64,000 nucleotides of DNA from positions 1 to 64,000 of the forward strand of contig CALVMR010000018.1 in assembly GCA_944346885.1 (NCBI GenBank), read 5' to 3'. The first letter of the stretch is position 1; each line of letters opens with the position of its first letter. Positions 24,647 through 34,062 of the stretch are shown one piece after another. This DNA is from an uncultured Clostridia bacterium. GTDB lineage: Bacteria; Bacillota; Clostridia; Christensenellales; Borkfalkiaceae. A program made the translations under genes and the position numbers. Under the pieces are notes generated by a model, which was given only the letters and a program-made list of their open reading frames with translations, had not been told where the DNA came from and made no database searches.

Positions 24647-26794
24647 ATGGCAAACATCATTCGGGAAACAAAGCGGGAAAAATGCAAAAGGAAGATCGCG
24701 GCGGTTTGGGGGCGCTATTCGGCGTTTACCAAAGCGGCGTTCTTTACGGTGCTCGCCCTCTTTATTGTATGCGCGTGCACCATCGGCGGGTTTAACGGAG
24801 GCGGCGGCGCCTATTTTGCCGCGGAAGATTCTTCCGTGGTGTTCTATTTGGATTACCAAAACGGGGCGAAGCTGGATAAAATGTACATCAACGCGGGTAC
24901 GGCGTATACCGAAGTCGGCACTTCGTACTCGGTGACGGTGCGCACCTCGTACAGCTCTTCCCTTTCTTGGAGCAGCACGACGGGCGGCTTCGGCGAAAAA
25001 GCTCTCTCCAACATCTATTCGCAGGATTCCGAAGCGCTCGGCTCCAACTACAACTGGGTGCAGCTGCGCGACACGGAAAAGGACGCGCCCTCCACTTCGC
25101 GCTGCCTTGTGCAGCTTACCGCAAACTGCGATATGCTCATCAACGAAGTCGTGTTCGTGGACGAAAACGGCAAGGTCATCCCCGCGTATGTGGAGGAGAG
25201 CGAGGTGCGCGGCTTTTTCGACAGCGGCGATTGGAGCACCTTCCGCGATATTTTCCATTCCCAAAGCGCAAAAGAAGGGCTGAAAAACCTTTTGGACGCG
25301 CAGCAAAACTACACGGAAGGGGATACCGTTTATTCCAACTTCACGCAGGACGAAATGTATACGCTGATGCAGATCGAAAACATCGTCGAGCTTGGCAGCC
25401 GCGTTTCGGATAACAGCGTATACAGCGCAGACAGAGAGCACGGCGCCTTTGCCGTACTGCCCTATGTGCTCTCTACCCTCCTTTTCGGGCGGAGCGCCTT
25501 CGGGCTGCGCATCGTTTCGGTGCTCTTTACGGCGCTGGCGGTGTGGATGGTTTGGCTCTTGGCGCGCGAACTGTTCGCCCGCGGCGACAAAAAGAAGGAG
25601 GGCTGGGCGTTTTTGACCGCCTGCCTGTTCGCGGGCGGCGGGCTGGCGCTCACCGTAGGCAGGCTGGGGCTGTATTTGCCCATGCTCGCCTTCCTCGTTT
25701 TGGGTTCCTTCTATTTCATGTACCGCTTTTTCAGCCGCGGCATTTCGGCGGAAAAGCCCGCAAAATCCGCCTGCAACATCCTTGTTTCGGGGCTGCTGTT
25801 CGCTTTGGCGGTCGCCTCCGACCCCAAAATGCTGCTCGCGGGCGTGGGGGTGCTGGCGCTGTTTATCGCCGGCGCAGTAAAGCTGGAACGCGCGTACAAA
25901 GCGAAGCGGCAGGAGGTGCGCGCGGCGCTGCGCGCAGCGAACGCCGCCGAAAGTTCGCGCGAGGCGATGCTGCAAAACGCCGCCGCCGCTTCCGAGCGGG
26001 AGGGCGAGATCGTTGCCGAACGCTCCTATGCGCGCAGGCTGGCATACATCCTGTTTTTTGCCGCCTTTGCGGTGGGCACCTTTTTGCTGCTCGCGCTTTC
26101 GGCGATCCCTTCCTGTTCGGTGTTCGCACGCATTTACGGAACAAACCGCGGCATTTTCGATTATCTCGGCAAAATGTTCGCCGACGCCTTTTCGTTCACC
26201 AACGCTACGGCGTACACGGCGGGCAACGCGTGCAACGCCTTCGGCTGGTTCATCGGGCTGAAAGGGGCTACGCTCTTTTCCGCTTCGTCGGAGGGCACGT
26301 ACATCGCCCTGAACGCGCAGATCAACCTCGCCATGGCGCTTACGGCGCTGGTCGGGTTCCTCTTCCTCTCCGTGTATTCCGCCGTGTATCTGGCAACGGG
26401 CGGGCAAAAGGGGGCGTACGCCTCCGAACGGGCGCCCGTTGTGGTGCGCGCTTATTTTGTTCTGCTGGCGGGGCTGGTCTCTTCGCTGCTGCCCTATCTG
26501 TTCGCAGGGCAGGCGGGCGCGGCGCAGGGCATGCTGTTCAGCGCCTTTTACCTCGCCTTTATCCCGCTCACCTTTTTCGCCGTCAACGCGTCGGAGCTGC
26601 GCGAGCGGCGCAAGCTGTTCGGGCGCATCCGCATGAATACGGCAAAATGGGTGCTCTTTTGGCTGCTTGTTTTGTATGCCGTTCTCTTTGTGCTCTCGCT
26701 GCCCATGTATTTCTGCATCCCGCTTCCCGCCGCGGCGGCTGCGGGCATGTTCGGATGGACGAGCTTTGTCAACAACGGGCTGTATCGGCTATGA
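24647..26794 (+). CDS. GT-C-type membrane glycosyltransferase (ArnT/PMT-like) with large ectodomain
   Basis: A 715-residue membrane protein. One membrane segment near residues 30-47 is followed by an extracytoplasmic insert of about 210 residues, beta-rich and S/T/N-rich with a discoidin-like look. Then come about ten membrane segments from residue 265, starting with the family-typical ...LPYVLSTLLFGRSAFGLRIVSVLF. That segment resembles the glycosyltransferase 39/83 (ArnT, protein O-mannosyltransferase) superfamily, which uses polyprenyl-phosphate sugars on the outer face of the membrane. In those enzymes catalytic acidic residues lie in the first loop; candidates here are in SADREHGAF near residue 260. 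A charged cytoplasmic linker (residues about 410-460) splits the membrane domain. The substrate is unknown. Confidence 0.7.
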   Translation: MANIIRETKREKCKRKIAAVWGRYSAFTKAAFFTVLALFIVCACTIGGFNGGGGAYFAAEDSSVVFYLDYQNGAKLDKMYINAGTAYTEVGTSYSVTVRTSYSSSLSWSSTTGGFGEKALSNIYSQDSEALGSNYNWVQLRDTEKDAPSTSRCLVQLTANCDMLINEVVFVDENGKVIPAYVEESEVRGFFDSGDWSTFRDIFHSQSAKEGLKNLLDAQQNYTEGDTVYSNFTQDEMYTLMQIENIVELGSRVSDNSVYSADREHGAFAVLPYVLSTLLFGRSAFGLRIVSVLFTALAVWMVWLLARELFARGDKKKEGWAFLTACLFAGGGLALTVGRLGLYLPMLAFLVLGSFYFMYRFFSRGISAEKPAKSACNILVSGLLFALAVASDPKMLLAGVGVLALFIAGAVKLERAYKAKRQEVRAALRAANAAESSREAMLQNAAAASEREGEIVAERSYARRLAYILFFAAFAVGTFLLLALSAIPSCSVFARIYGTNRGIFDYLGKMFADAFSFTNATAYTAGNACNAFGWFIGLKGATLFSASSEGTYIALNAQINLAMALTALVGFLFLSVYSAVYLATGGQKGAYASERAPVVVRAYFVLLAGLVSSLLPYLFAGQAGAAQGMLFSAFYLAFIPLTFFAVNASELRERRKLFGRIRMNTAKWVLFWLLVLYAVLFVLSLPMYFCIPLPAAAAAGMFGWTSFVNNGLYRL

Positions 26795-26803
26795 CCGTGA
26801 TCC

Positions 26804-26830
26804 GCGCCGCGCGTATATACGCGCGGCGCT
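26804..26830 (+). terminator. 26-bp perfect palindrome between the GT gene and comM
   Basis: GCGCCGCGCGTAT and its exact complement, centred at 26816/26817, followed by TTTCGC. It may act as a weak terminator. Confidence 0.5.
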
Positions 26831-26848
26831 TTCGCAAAGGAGCGTTTT

Positions 26849-28372
26849 ATGTTATCCAAAGTGACGAGCTTTGCGCTCAGCGGGCTGGAAGGGGTGCCCG
26901 TGGAGGTGGAGACGGATATCAACAACGGGCTTCCCTCCTATGAATTGGTCGGGCTGCCCGACGCTGCCGTCAAAGAGAGCCGCGAGCGCGTGCGTTCCGC
27001 CCTCAAAAACAGCGGGCGCAAGTTCCCCGCGCAAAAGATCACCGTCAATCTCGCCCCCGCGGACCTCAAAAAAGAGGGGGCGTACTTTGACCTCGCCATC
27101 GCCGTCGGCGTGCTCAAAGCCACCGAACAGCTCATCGGCGCCGATCTTTCCGGCATCGTGTTTTTGGGCGAGCTCTCCTTAGACGGCGCGCTGCGCCCCG
27201 TGGCGGGCATTTTGCCGCTGCTCATCTCCGCCAAGGCAAAAGGGTATACCGCCTTCATCATCCCCGCGGGCAACGCGCGGGAAGCGGCGTATATAGAGGG
27301 GATCCGCACGTACGCCGCGCATACGCTTACGGAGGTCGTGGATCACCTCAGCGGGCTGGCGGCGCTCGAACCGCTGCCCGTCACAAAGTACGCGCCCGCC
27401 CCGCCCGAAACGTATAAGTTCGACCTTGCGTTCGTCAAGGGGCAGCCTGCGGCAAAGCGTGCGCTCGAAGTTGCCGTAAGCGGCGGGCACAACCTGCTGC
27501 TCGTCGGCCCGCCCGGCACGGGCAAGACCATGCTCGCGCGGTGCATCCCCTCCGTCATGCCGGATATGACCTTTGAAGAGGCGCTCGAAGTGACCAAGAT
27601 CCACTCCGTGGCGGGCGTTTTGGACGGGGAGGGCATCGTCTCCGTGCGGCCCTTCCGTTCGCCGCATCATACGGCGACCACCGTTTCCATGTGCGGCGGC
27701 GGCACGCGCACCGTAAAGCCGGGCGAGATCAGCCTTGCGCACGGCGGCGTGCTGTTTTTGGACGAGATGCCCGAATACCACCGCTCCACGCTGGAAGCGC
27801 TGCGCCAGCCGCTGGAAGACGGGTGCATCACCGTCACCCGTTCGGGCGGCGCCGTCACCTTTCCCGCCAATTTTATGCTGTGCGCCAGCATGAATCCCTG
27901 CCCCTGCGGCAATTACGGCAGTGCGGATAAGGTGTGCACCTGCACCCCCGCCGCCATCCACAAGTACCGCTCGCGCATCAGCGGCCCCCTTTTGGATCGG
28001 ATCGATTTGCAAGTGGAGGTGGATTCGGTCAAATACGAACAGCTTGCGTCAAACGGGCGGGAGGAGAGCTCCGCCGCCGTCAAAGCGCGCGTCGAACGCG
28101 CGCGGGAGGTGCAGCGGAAGCGCTTTGCGGAGACGGACGTGCGCGTCAATGCGGATATGGGCGAGCGCGAACTGCGCGCCTATTGCCCGCTCTCGCCCGA
28201 ATGCGAGCGCATCCTGCGCCTCTCCTTCGAGCGGCTCAAACTCTCCGCGCGGGCGCGTTCGCGCATCCTGAAAGTTGCGCGTACCATCGCCGACCTTGCG
28301 GGGGAAGAGACCATTTTGCCCGCGCACATTTTGGAAGCCGTTTCGTACCGCAGTTACGATAATTTTGCATGA
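26849..28372 (+). CDS. comM: ComM/YifB family Mg-chelatase-like AAA+ ATPase
   Basis: A 507-residue protein with an N-terminal Lon-protease-like S5 fold (GVPVEVETDINNGLPSYELVG at its start, no complete serine-lysine dyad identified), a central AAA+ module (Walker A GPPGTGKT near residue 219, Walker B VLFLDEMPE near residue 303) and a C-terminal Mg-chelatase domain. ComM is a hexameric helicase that promotes branch migration during natural transformation in Gram-negatives. The adjoining dprA, coupled by ATGA, fits a DNA-uptake or recombination role. Confidence 0.93.
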   Translation: MLSKVTSFALSGLEGVPVEVETDINNGLPSYELVGLPDAAVKESRERVRSALKNSGRKFPAQKITVNLAPADLKKEGAYFDLAIAVGVLKATEQLIGADLSGIVFLGELSLDGALRPVAGILPLLISAKAKGYTAFIIPAGNAREAAYIEGIRTYAAHTLTEVVDHLSGLAALEPLPVTKYAPAPPETYKFDLAFVKGQPAAKRALEVAVSGGHNLLLVGPPGTGKTMLARCIPSVMPDMTFEEALEVTKIHSVAGVLDGEGIVSVRPFRSPHHTATTVSMCGGGTRTVKPGEISLAHGGVLFLDEMPEYHRSTLEALRQPLEDGCITVTRSGGAVTFPANFMLCASMNPCPCGNYGSADKVCTCTPAAIHKYRSRISGPLLDRIDLQVEVDSVKYEQLASNGREESSAAVKARVERAREVQRKRFAETDVRVNADMGERELRAYCPLSPECERILRLSFERLKLSARARSRILKVARTIADLAGEETILPAHILEAVSYRSYDNFA

Positions 28373-29454
28373 GCGCGATGGAATACACCAAGGAAGAGAA
28401 GACGGCGCTCTGGCTGGACGGGGTGCTCCCGGACTATGCGCGCCGCGTCAAAGTGCTGGAACTGGTCCGCGAACCGTACGCGCTCGTGCGGCGGTTCTCT
28501 TCGTACGCGCCTGCCGTGCGCGCCGCCGTCGGGGAGGAGGCGTTTGAACGGATGCGCGCCTCGCTCGCTTCGCCCGCCTATATGAACGGGCTGCTTGCGC
28601 GCTATGCGCAAAAGGGGATCTGCGCCGTCACCTATTATTCCGCCGCCTATCCCGCGCAGCTGAGAGAGCTGCCCGACCCGCCGCTCGTGCTGTACTGCCA
28701 AGGAGACGTGCAGCTGCTCGGCACGCGGATGTTTTGCATCGTCGGTTCCCGCCACACGCCGCCCGGCGTGTGCAAACTTACAAAAAAGTGGGCGGGCGCG
28801 CTTGCCGAACATTTCACCATAGTATCCGGCTGCGCCGCGGGCGGAGACGAAAGCGCCTTGCGCGGCGCGACGGAGGCGGGCGGGAAGGCGGTGTGCGTTT
28901 TGGCGCACGGAACGGATCACTGCAACCCGGAGAGCAGCCGCTCTTTGGTGGAAGCGGTGCGCAAAAGCGGGCTGGTGCTCAGCGAATACCCGCCCGAAAC
29001 GCCGCCGCGCGGCTATCTGTTCCCGGCGCGCAACCGCATTTTGGCGGGGCTGAGCGAGGGCGTGCTGGTGGTGAGCGGCGGCATAAAGAGCGGTACGCGC
29101 ATCACGGCGGAACGGGCGTACGCCTACGGGAGGGATGTGTTCGCGTTCCCGTACCCGCCCGGCGCCGCGGCGGGCGCGGGCTGCAACGCGCTCATCAAGG
29201 AATACGCAAAATTGGCGGATGATTTGGTTGACATTCCCTCCGCTTTTGGTATACACTTGACCGCGGCGGAAGAAGAGCCGCTCTCTGCGGCGGAGCGCGC
29301 GGTGCTCTCCGCGCTGGACGCGGGCGAGGCGCACGTCGGCGCGCTGGCGGCACAGCTCTCTTTGGCGCAGAGCGAACTTTCCGCCGTTCTCATCCTGTTG
29401 GAGATGAAGGGGTTTGTCGCAAACTGCGGCGGGAACCGGTACAGAAAACTATGA
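28369..29454 (+). CDS. dprA: DNA-processing protein DprA
   Basis: A 361-residue protein with the Rossmann-like DprA core: CIVGSRHTPPG near residue 124, IVSGCAAGGDESALRGA near residue 151, VLAHGTDHCNPE near residue 178 and FPARNRILAGLS near residue 219, followed by a C-terminal winged-helix-like segment (GALAAQLSLAQSELSAVLI). DprA loads RecA on incoming single-stranded DNA. The usual ARGID/AAH stretch is changed to AAGGDESALRGA, within family variation. It overlaps comM. Confidence 0.93.
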   Translation: MSAMEYTKEEKTALWLDGVLPDYARRVKVLELVREPYALVRRFSSYAPAVRAAVGEEAFERMRASLASPAYMNGLLARYAQKGICAVTYYSAAYPAQLRELPDPPLVLYCQGDVQLLGTRMFCIVGSRHTPPGVCKLTKKWAGALAEHFTIVSGCAAGGDESALRGATEAGGKAVCVLAHGTDHCNPESSRSLVEAVRKSGLVLSEYPPETPPRGYLFPARNRILAGLSEGVLVVSGGIKSGTRITAERAYAYGRDVFAFPYPPGAAAGAGCNALIKEYAKLADDLVDIPSAFGIHLTAAEEEPLSAAERAVLSALDAGEAHVGALAAQLSLAQSELSAVLILLEMKGFVANCGGNRYRKL

Positions 29455-29605
29455 GGGCGGCGGCATTCCCGCTTTTGCACCGCTATAAAACGTGCGGGAA
29501 AGGCGGCGCCGCACCGCTTTGCGGCGTCAGAGGGGCGGAGAGCCGTTTGAAAATCGCAGGGTTTCGCAGCATCTTTGCGCGAAAAACGCGTGAGGAGTTT
29601 TTTCT

Positions 29606-31948
29606 ATGGATCTGATCATCGTGGAATCGCCTTCCAAGGCAAAGACCATCGCAAAATATTTAAAGGGGCAGTTCCGTGTAGACGCTTCCGGCGGGCACGT
29701 GCGCGATCTGCCGGAAAAACGTTTGGGCGTAGACATCGACCACAATTTCGAGCCGAGCTACGTGGTCAACCCCGATAAAAAGCAGGTCATCAAGCGGCTG
29801 GCGGAAGAGGCGGCAAAGGCTTCGCGCGTCTATCTCGCCACCGACCCGGACCGCGAGGGGGAAGCGATCTCGTGGCATTTGAAAACGGTGTTGAAGCTGC
29901 CGGACGGCAAAAACCGTATCGAATTTAACGAGATCTCGCCCGCCGCCGTCAAAAACGCGCTCGAACATCCGCGCGAGATCGATTACAGCCTCGTGGACGC
30001 GCAGCAGGCGCGGCGGGTGTTGGACAGGCTGGTCGGCTACAAGCTCTCGCCGCTGCTGTGCAAGCGCATCCATGCGGGGCTTTCGGCGGGGCGGGTGCAG
30101 TCCGTCGCGCTGCGCCTCATCGTAGACCGCGAGCGGGAGATCAAAGCCTTCGTGCCGCAGGAGTACTGGAACATCCACGCCGAATTGCAGGACGAGCCGC
30201 AAAAGTACGCCCCGTTCCGCGCCCTTCTTTCCGAGCGGAAAGGGAAGAAGTACCAGCCCGCCTCCGCGGAGGAAAACGAGCGCGTGCGCGCCGAATTGGC
30301 GGGGCAGCCGTATACCGTAAAGGAAGTGAAAAAGAGCGTTACGAAGTCGCGGGCGCCCGCGCCGTTCACCACTTCCACCTTGCAGCAGGACGCCTCCAAC
30401 AAATTCGGCATGACCTCGCCGGACGTCATGCTGGTGGCGCAGCACCTGTACGAGGGCGTGGATACCGAAAAGGAGGGGCACATCGCGCTGGTCACGTACA
30501 TCCGTACCGATTCCGTGCGCGTTTCCGCCGAGGCGCAGAGCGCCGCGCGCGCGTACATCGCGCAGCGGTTCGGCAAGGAATATATTCCCGAAAAGCCCAA
30601 CTTTTTCGCCACCAAAAAGGGCGCACAGGACGCGCACGAGTGCATCCGCCCCATCGATATGAACCGCACGCCCGAAAGTTTGAAAGGTACGTTGGATAAA
30701 AAACACTACAACGTTTACAAGCTGATCTACGACCGCTTTATGGCTTCGCAGATGAGCGAAGCGCAGTACAACAGCGTGCAGATGAAGATCGCCAACGGAG
30801 ACTACACTTTCAAGGCGAGCGGCAAAACGCTGCTGTTTGCGGGGTATACCGCCGTCTACCAGCAGGAAAAAAAGGAGGACGAGGAGGAGAACGGCAAACT
30901 GCTGCCGCCCCTTTCCGAAGGGGAGGGGCTGCGCTTGGTAAACCTGCTCTCCGAGCAAAAGTTCACCAAACCCCCGCTGCGGTATACCGACGCAACGCTG
31001 GTCAAAGCAATGGAGGAGAAGGGCATCGGCAGACCCTCCACCTATGCGAGCATCATCTCCGTTTTGAACCGCCGCAAATACGTGACCAAAGAGGGCAAGT
31101 ACATGGTGCCCACCGAGGTCGCCTTCCAGATCACCGACCTGCTCGTAAAATATTTTACGGATATCATGGACGTCGGCTTTACCGCAAAGATGGAGGATAA
31201 GCTGGACGGCATCGAAGAGGGGGGAGACTGGCACAAGATCTTGGCGGAGTTTTATCCGCCCTTTGCCGAAAAGCTGGTTTTTGCCTCCAACGACGGGGAC
31301 GAGATGACGGATATCCCGTGCGAAAAGTGCGGGCATCCCATGATCCGCCGCAACGGGCGGTACGGCAAATTTTTGGCGTGTTCCAATTATCCCGCCTGTT
31401 CCAACATCAAGAGCGAGGGCGCGGAGGTTACGGCAACCAAGTGCCCCAAGTGCGGCGCGAATATGGTGGTCAAAAGCGGCAAATACGGCAAATTTCTCGC
31501 TTGCCCCAATTACCCCGAATGCAATGCGATCTTGCCGTACGAGAGCGAAGTTTCAAGCACAAAGTGCTCCAAATGCGGCGAATACATGATCTACCGTAAG
31601 GGCAGGTACGGGAAGTACCTCAGCTGCCCCAAGTGCGGCAGCAGCCAGCCCATTGCCGAGCTTGCGGGCGTGTGCCCCGTGTGCGGGGCGCCCACCCGCC
31701 GCATGAAGAGCAAGGCGGGCAAGATCTATTACAGCTGTTCGGCGTACCCGAAGTGCAAGTTCATGAGCTGGGATATGCCAACGGGCGAACGCTGCCCCGA
31801 ATGCGGCAAATATTTGGTCAAGCGCGGCAAGCTCGTCCGCTGCTCTTCTTGCAAATATACGCGCGAAGAGCCGCAAAAAGAGGGCGCGCGGCACGAAGAA
31901 GCGGGCGGCGCAAGCGCCGCGGAGCCGCATACGGGCGCGGAGGAATAA
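29606..31948 (+). CDS. topA: DNA topoisomerase I
   Basis: A 780-residue type IA topoisomerase. The TOPRIM domain begins MDLIIVESPSKAKTI with DPDREGE near residue 86, and the catalytic tyrosine is in YIRTDS near residue 297. From about residue 570 the protein carries four CxxC...C zinc-ribbon repeats with the shared form CP.CG....R.G.YGKF..C..YP.C, then a fifth ribbon (CPECGKYL...CSSC), and ends in an acidic low-complexity tail. It relaxes negative supercoils behind RNA polymerase. The gene lies upstream of trmFO as in B. subtilis. A 20-bp segment with the stop codon is duplicated just after it. Confidence 0.96.
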   Translation: MDLIIVESPSKAKTIAKYLKGQFRVDASGGHVRDLPEKRLGVDIDHNFEPSYVVNPDKKQVIKRLAEEAAKASRVYLATDPDREGEAISWHLKTVLKLPDGKNRIEFNEISPAAVKNALEHPREIDYSLVDAQQARRVLDRLVGYKLSPLLCKRIHAGLSAGRVQSVALRLIVDREREIKAFVPQEYWNIHAELQDEPQKYAPFRALLSERKGKKYQPASAEENERVRAELAGQPYTVKEVKKSVTKSRAPAPFTTSTLQQDASNKFGMTSPDVMLVAQHLYEGVDTEKEGHIALVTYIRTDSVRVSAEAQSAARAYIAQRFGKEYIPEKPNFFATKKGAQDAHECIRPIDMNRTPESLKGTLDKKHYNVYKLIYDRFMASQMSEAQYNSVQMKIANGDYTFKASGKTLLFAGYTAVYQQEKKEDEEENGKLLPPLSEGEGLRLVNLLSEQKFTKPPLRYTDATLVKAMEEKGIGRPSTYASIISVLNRRKYVTKEGKYMVPTEVAFQITDLLVKYFTDIMDVGFTAKMEDKLDGIEEGGDWHKILAEFYPPFAEKLVFASNDGDEMTDIPCEKCGHPMIRRNGRYGKFLACSNYPACSNIKSEGAEVTATKCPKCGANMVVKSGKYGKFLACPNYPECNAILPYESEVSSTKCSKCGEYMIYRKGRYGKYLSCPKCGSSQPIAELAGVCPVCGAPTRRMKSKAGKIYYSCSAYPKCKFMSWDMPTGERCPECGKYLVKRGKLVRCSSCKYTREEPQKEGARHEEAGGASAAEPHTGAEE

Positions 31949-31991
31949 CGGCGCCCGCCGTGCGGGCAGGCGCGCGGAGGAATAACGGCGC
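31935..31991 (+). repeat. Tandem duplication spanning the topA stop codon
   Basis: GCGCGGAGGAATAACGGCGC occurs at 31935-31954 and again at 31972-31991 (period 37); the first copy contains the TAA stop of topA. Confidence 0.85.
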
Positions 31992-32044
31992 GGGCGGGAG
32001 CTTCCCGCCCGCATAAAATTTTTGGGAAAGTTTTGCCCAAAAGG

Positions 32045-32073
32045 TTGACAAAGCGCGGGCGGCGGCGTATAAT
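32045..32073 (+). promoter_or_regulatory. Consensus SigA promoter of trmFO-hslV-hslU
   Basis: TTGACA (32045-32050), 17-nt spacer, TATAAT (32068-32073); CIRCE follows 4 nt later. Confidence 0.9.
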
Positions 32074-32077
32074 GCAT

Positions 32078-32104
32078 TTAGCACTTTTTAAATAAGAGTG
32101 CTAA
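32078..32104 (+). promoter_or_regulatory. CIRCE operator (HrcA binding site)
   Basis: TTAGCACTT - N9 - GAGTGCTAA; one base differs from the CIRCE consensus TTAGCACTC-N9-GAGTGCTAA. It covers the expected transcription start, so HrcA should repress and heat shock should induce the downstream operon. Confidence 0.9.
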
Positions 32105-32147
32105 CATTTAACGGTGAACAGTGCCAAACCGCGCGGAAAGGGGTGCC

Positions 32148-33467
32148 ATGGAAGGAAAAGACGCGCAAGTTACCGTGATCGGTGCGGGGCTGGCGGGCTG
32201 TGAAGCGGCGTATTATTTGGCAAACCGCGGCGTGCGCGTGCTGCTTTTGGAGGGCAAGCCGCGCAAGCGCTCGCCCGCGCATTCGTCCGACCTGTTTGCC
32301 GAGCTGGTGTGCTCCAACTCGCTCAAAAGCGACGACGTGTACGGCAATGCCTGCGGGCTTTTAAAGGAGGAAATGCGGCTGTTCGGCTCGCTTACGATGG
32401 AGGCGGCGGCGCATGCCCGCGTGCCTGCCGGCGGGGCGCTGGCGGTGGAGCGAGAGGCGTTTTCGGCGTACGTCACGCAAAAAATACGGGGGCACAAAAA
32501 GATCGCCTGCGAATGCCGCGAAGCGGAAACGCTGCCCGAAGAGGGCTTTTGCATCGTGGCGACGGGCCCGCTGACCTTTGACGCGCTTGCGCGGGATATT
32601 TCCCGCACGTTCGGCGAAGGGCTGCATTTTTACGACGCGGCGGCGCCCATCGTGGCGGCGGAGAGCATCGATTTTTCCAAAACGTTTGTTGCCGACCGTT
32701 ACGGGAAGGGCAGCGGCGATTATGTGAATTGCCCGCTCGATAAAGAGCAGTACGAAGCGTTTGCCGCCGCTCTTGCGGGGGCGGAGCGCGCGCTCGTGCA
32801 CGGGTTCGACAAGCGGGAGGTGTTCGAGGGCTGCATGCCCGCCGAAATTTTGGCGGCGCGCGGAAAGGACAGCCTGCGCTTCGGCATGATGAAGCCCGTC
32901 GGGCTGTACGACGAAAACGGAAAGCGCCCCTACGCGGTGGTGCAGCTGCGCAAAGAGAATGCGGCGGGCACGGCGTACAACCTCGTCGGGTTCCAAACCA
33001 ATTTGAAATTCGGCGAACAGGCGCGCGTGTTCCGCATGATCCCCGCCCTGCAAAACGCGGAATTTTTGCGCTACGGGGTCATGCACCGCAACACCTATCT
33101 CGATTCGCCGAACGTGCTGTGCGCCGATTATTCCTGCAAAAAGTACCCGCACCTGTACTTTGCGGGGCAGATCACGGGCGTGGAAGGGTATGTGGAGAGC
33201 GCGGGCAGCGGCATTGCCGCCGCGATGAACGTTTGGCAAAAGCTGCGCGGAAAGCCGCCGCTTTGCTGGACGGACGAAACGGTGAGCGGGGCGCTGGCGC
33301 GGTACATCTCTTTGCCGAATGCCGATTTTCAGCCCATGAACGCAAATTACGGCATTTTGCGCCCGCTTGCAAAAGTGGTGCGCGACAAGGCGGAAAAGCG
33401 CCGCCTGTTTGCCGAAAGAGCGCTTGCGCGGGCAGGAGAACTTGCCGCGCGGGCGGAAGAAACATAA
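32148..33467 (+). CDS. trmFO: tRNA (uracil54-C5)-methyltransferase, folate/FAD-dependent TrmFO
   Basis: A 439-residue flavoprotein starting [24 protein letters not shown], a GxGxxGxxA dinucleotide motif, with [16 protein letters not shown] near residue 49 and [19 protein letters not shown] near residue 337, all TrmFO signatures. It makes ribothymidine at U54 of tRNAs using methylenetetrahydrofolate. The ATG at 32148 follows GGAAAGGGG; the alternative GTG at 32121 has none. As first gene after a CIRCE site its expression should rise on heat shock together with hslVU. Confidence 0.95.
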   Translation: MEGKDAQVTVIGAGLAGCEAAYYLANRGVRVLLLEGKPRKRSPAHSSDLFAELVCSNSLKSDDVYGNACGLLKEEMRLFGSLTMEAAAHARVPAGGALAVEREAFSAYVTQKIRGHKKIACECREAETLPEEGFCIVATGPLTFDALARDISRTFGEGLHFYDAAAPIVAAESIDFSKTFVADRYGKGSGDYVNCPLDKEQYEAFAAALAGAERALVHGFDKREVFEGCMPAEILAARGKDSLRFGMMKPVGLYDENGKRPYAVVQLRKENAAGTAYNLVGFQTNLKFGEQARVFRMIPALQNAEFLRYGVMHRNTYLDSPNVLCADYSCKKYPHLYFAGQITGVEGYVESAGSGIAAAMNVWQKLRGKPPLCWTDETVSGALARYISLPNADFQPMNANYGILRPLAKVVRDKAEKRRLFAERALARAGELAARAEET

Positions 33468-33501
33468 AAGAAACACAAAGAATACCGGGAGGAACGGGAA
33501 C

Positions 33502-34038
33502 ATGCCTGAATTTAGGGGAACAACCATCTGTGCCGTAAAAAAGGACGGCAAAACGGCGCTCGCCGGCGACGGGCAGGTCACCATGAGCGAGAGCATCATT
33601 TTCAAAAACAATGCGGTCAAAGTGCGCCGCATCTACGGCGGCAAAGTTATTTTGGGCTTTGCGGGCTCGGTATCCGACGCCTTTTCGCTCTCCGAAAAGT
33701 TTGAGGGGATGCTGAATAAGTTTGCGGGCAACCTCATGCGCTCGGCGGTGGAGCTTGCCGAGCTGTGGCGCAACGACAAACTGCCCCGCCGCCTCGAAGC
33801 GATGATGATTGTTGCCGATAAAGACCAACTGCTCATCGTCAGCGGCAGCGGCGAAGTGATCGAACCGGACGGCGGCGTCTGCGCCATCGGCAGCGGCGGA
33901 AATTACGCCCTTGCCGCCGCGCGCGCGCTCATGCAGGAGACCGGATATTCCGCCGAAGAGATCGCGCAAAAGGCGCTTAAAATCGCCAGCGAGATCTGCG
34001 TGTTCACCAACGATCACATCACCGTAGAGGTCGTGTAA
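33502..34038 (+). CDS. hslV: ATP-dependent protease subunit HslV (ClpQ)
   Basis: A 178-residue proteasome-type peptidase. The N-terminal MPEFRG propeptide precedes TTICAV, so the catalytic threonine is T7 after processing. GDGQVTMSE near residue 24 and [10 protein letters not shown] near residue 51 are typical. It forms a double-ring peptidase with HslU. RBS is GGGAGG. Unlike the serine-type B. subtilis ClpQ it has the classical threonine. Confidence 0.95.
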   Translation: MPEFRGTTICAVKKDGKTALAGDGQVTMSESIIFKNNAVKVRRIYGGKVILGFAGSVSDAFSLSEKFEGMLNKFAGNLMRSAVELAELWRNDKLPRRLEAMMIVADKDQLLIVSGSGEVIEPDGGVCAIGSGGNYALAAARALMQETGYSAEEIAQKALKIASEICVFTNDHITVEVV

Positions 34039-34062
34039 CGCGGCAACAGGGAGGAAAACACT

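Noticed and set aside
24563..26407. 614-codon minus-strand open frame opposite the GT-C glycosyltransferase
   Set aside because: Composition is typical of antisense GC-rich frames; the forward strand has a promoter and membrane helices.
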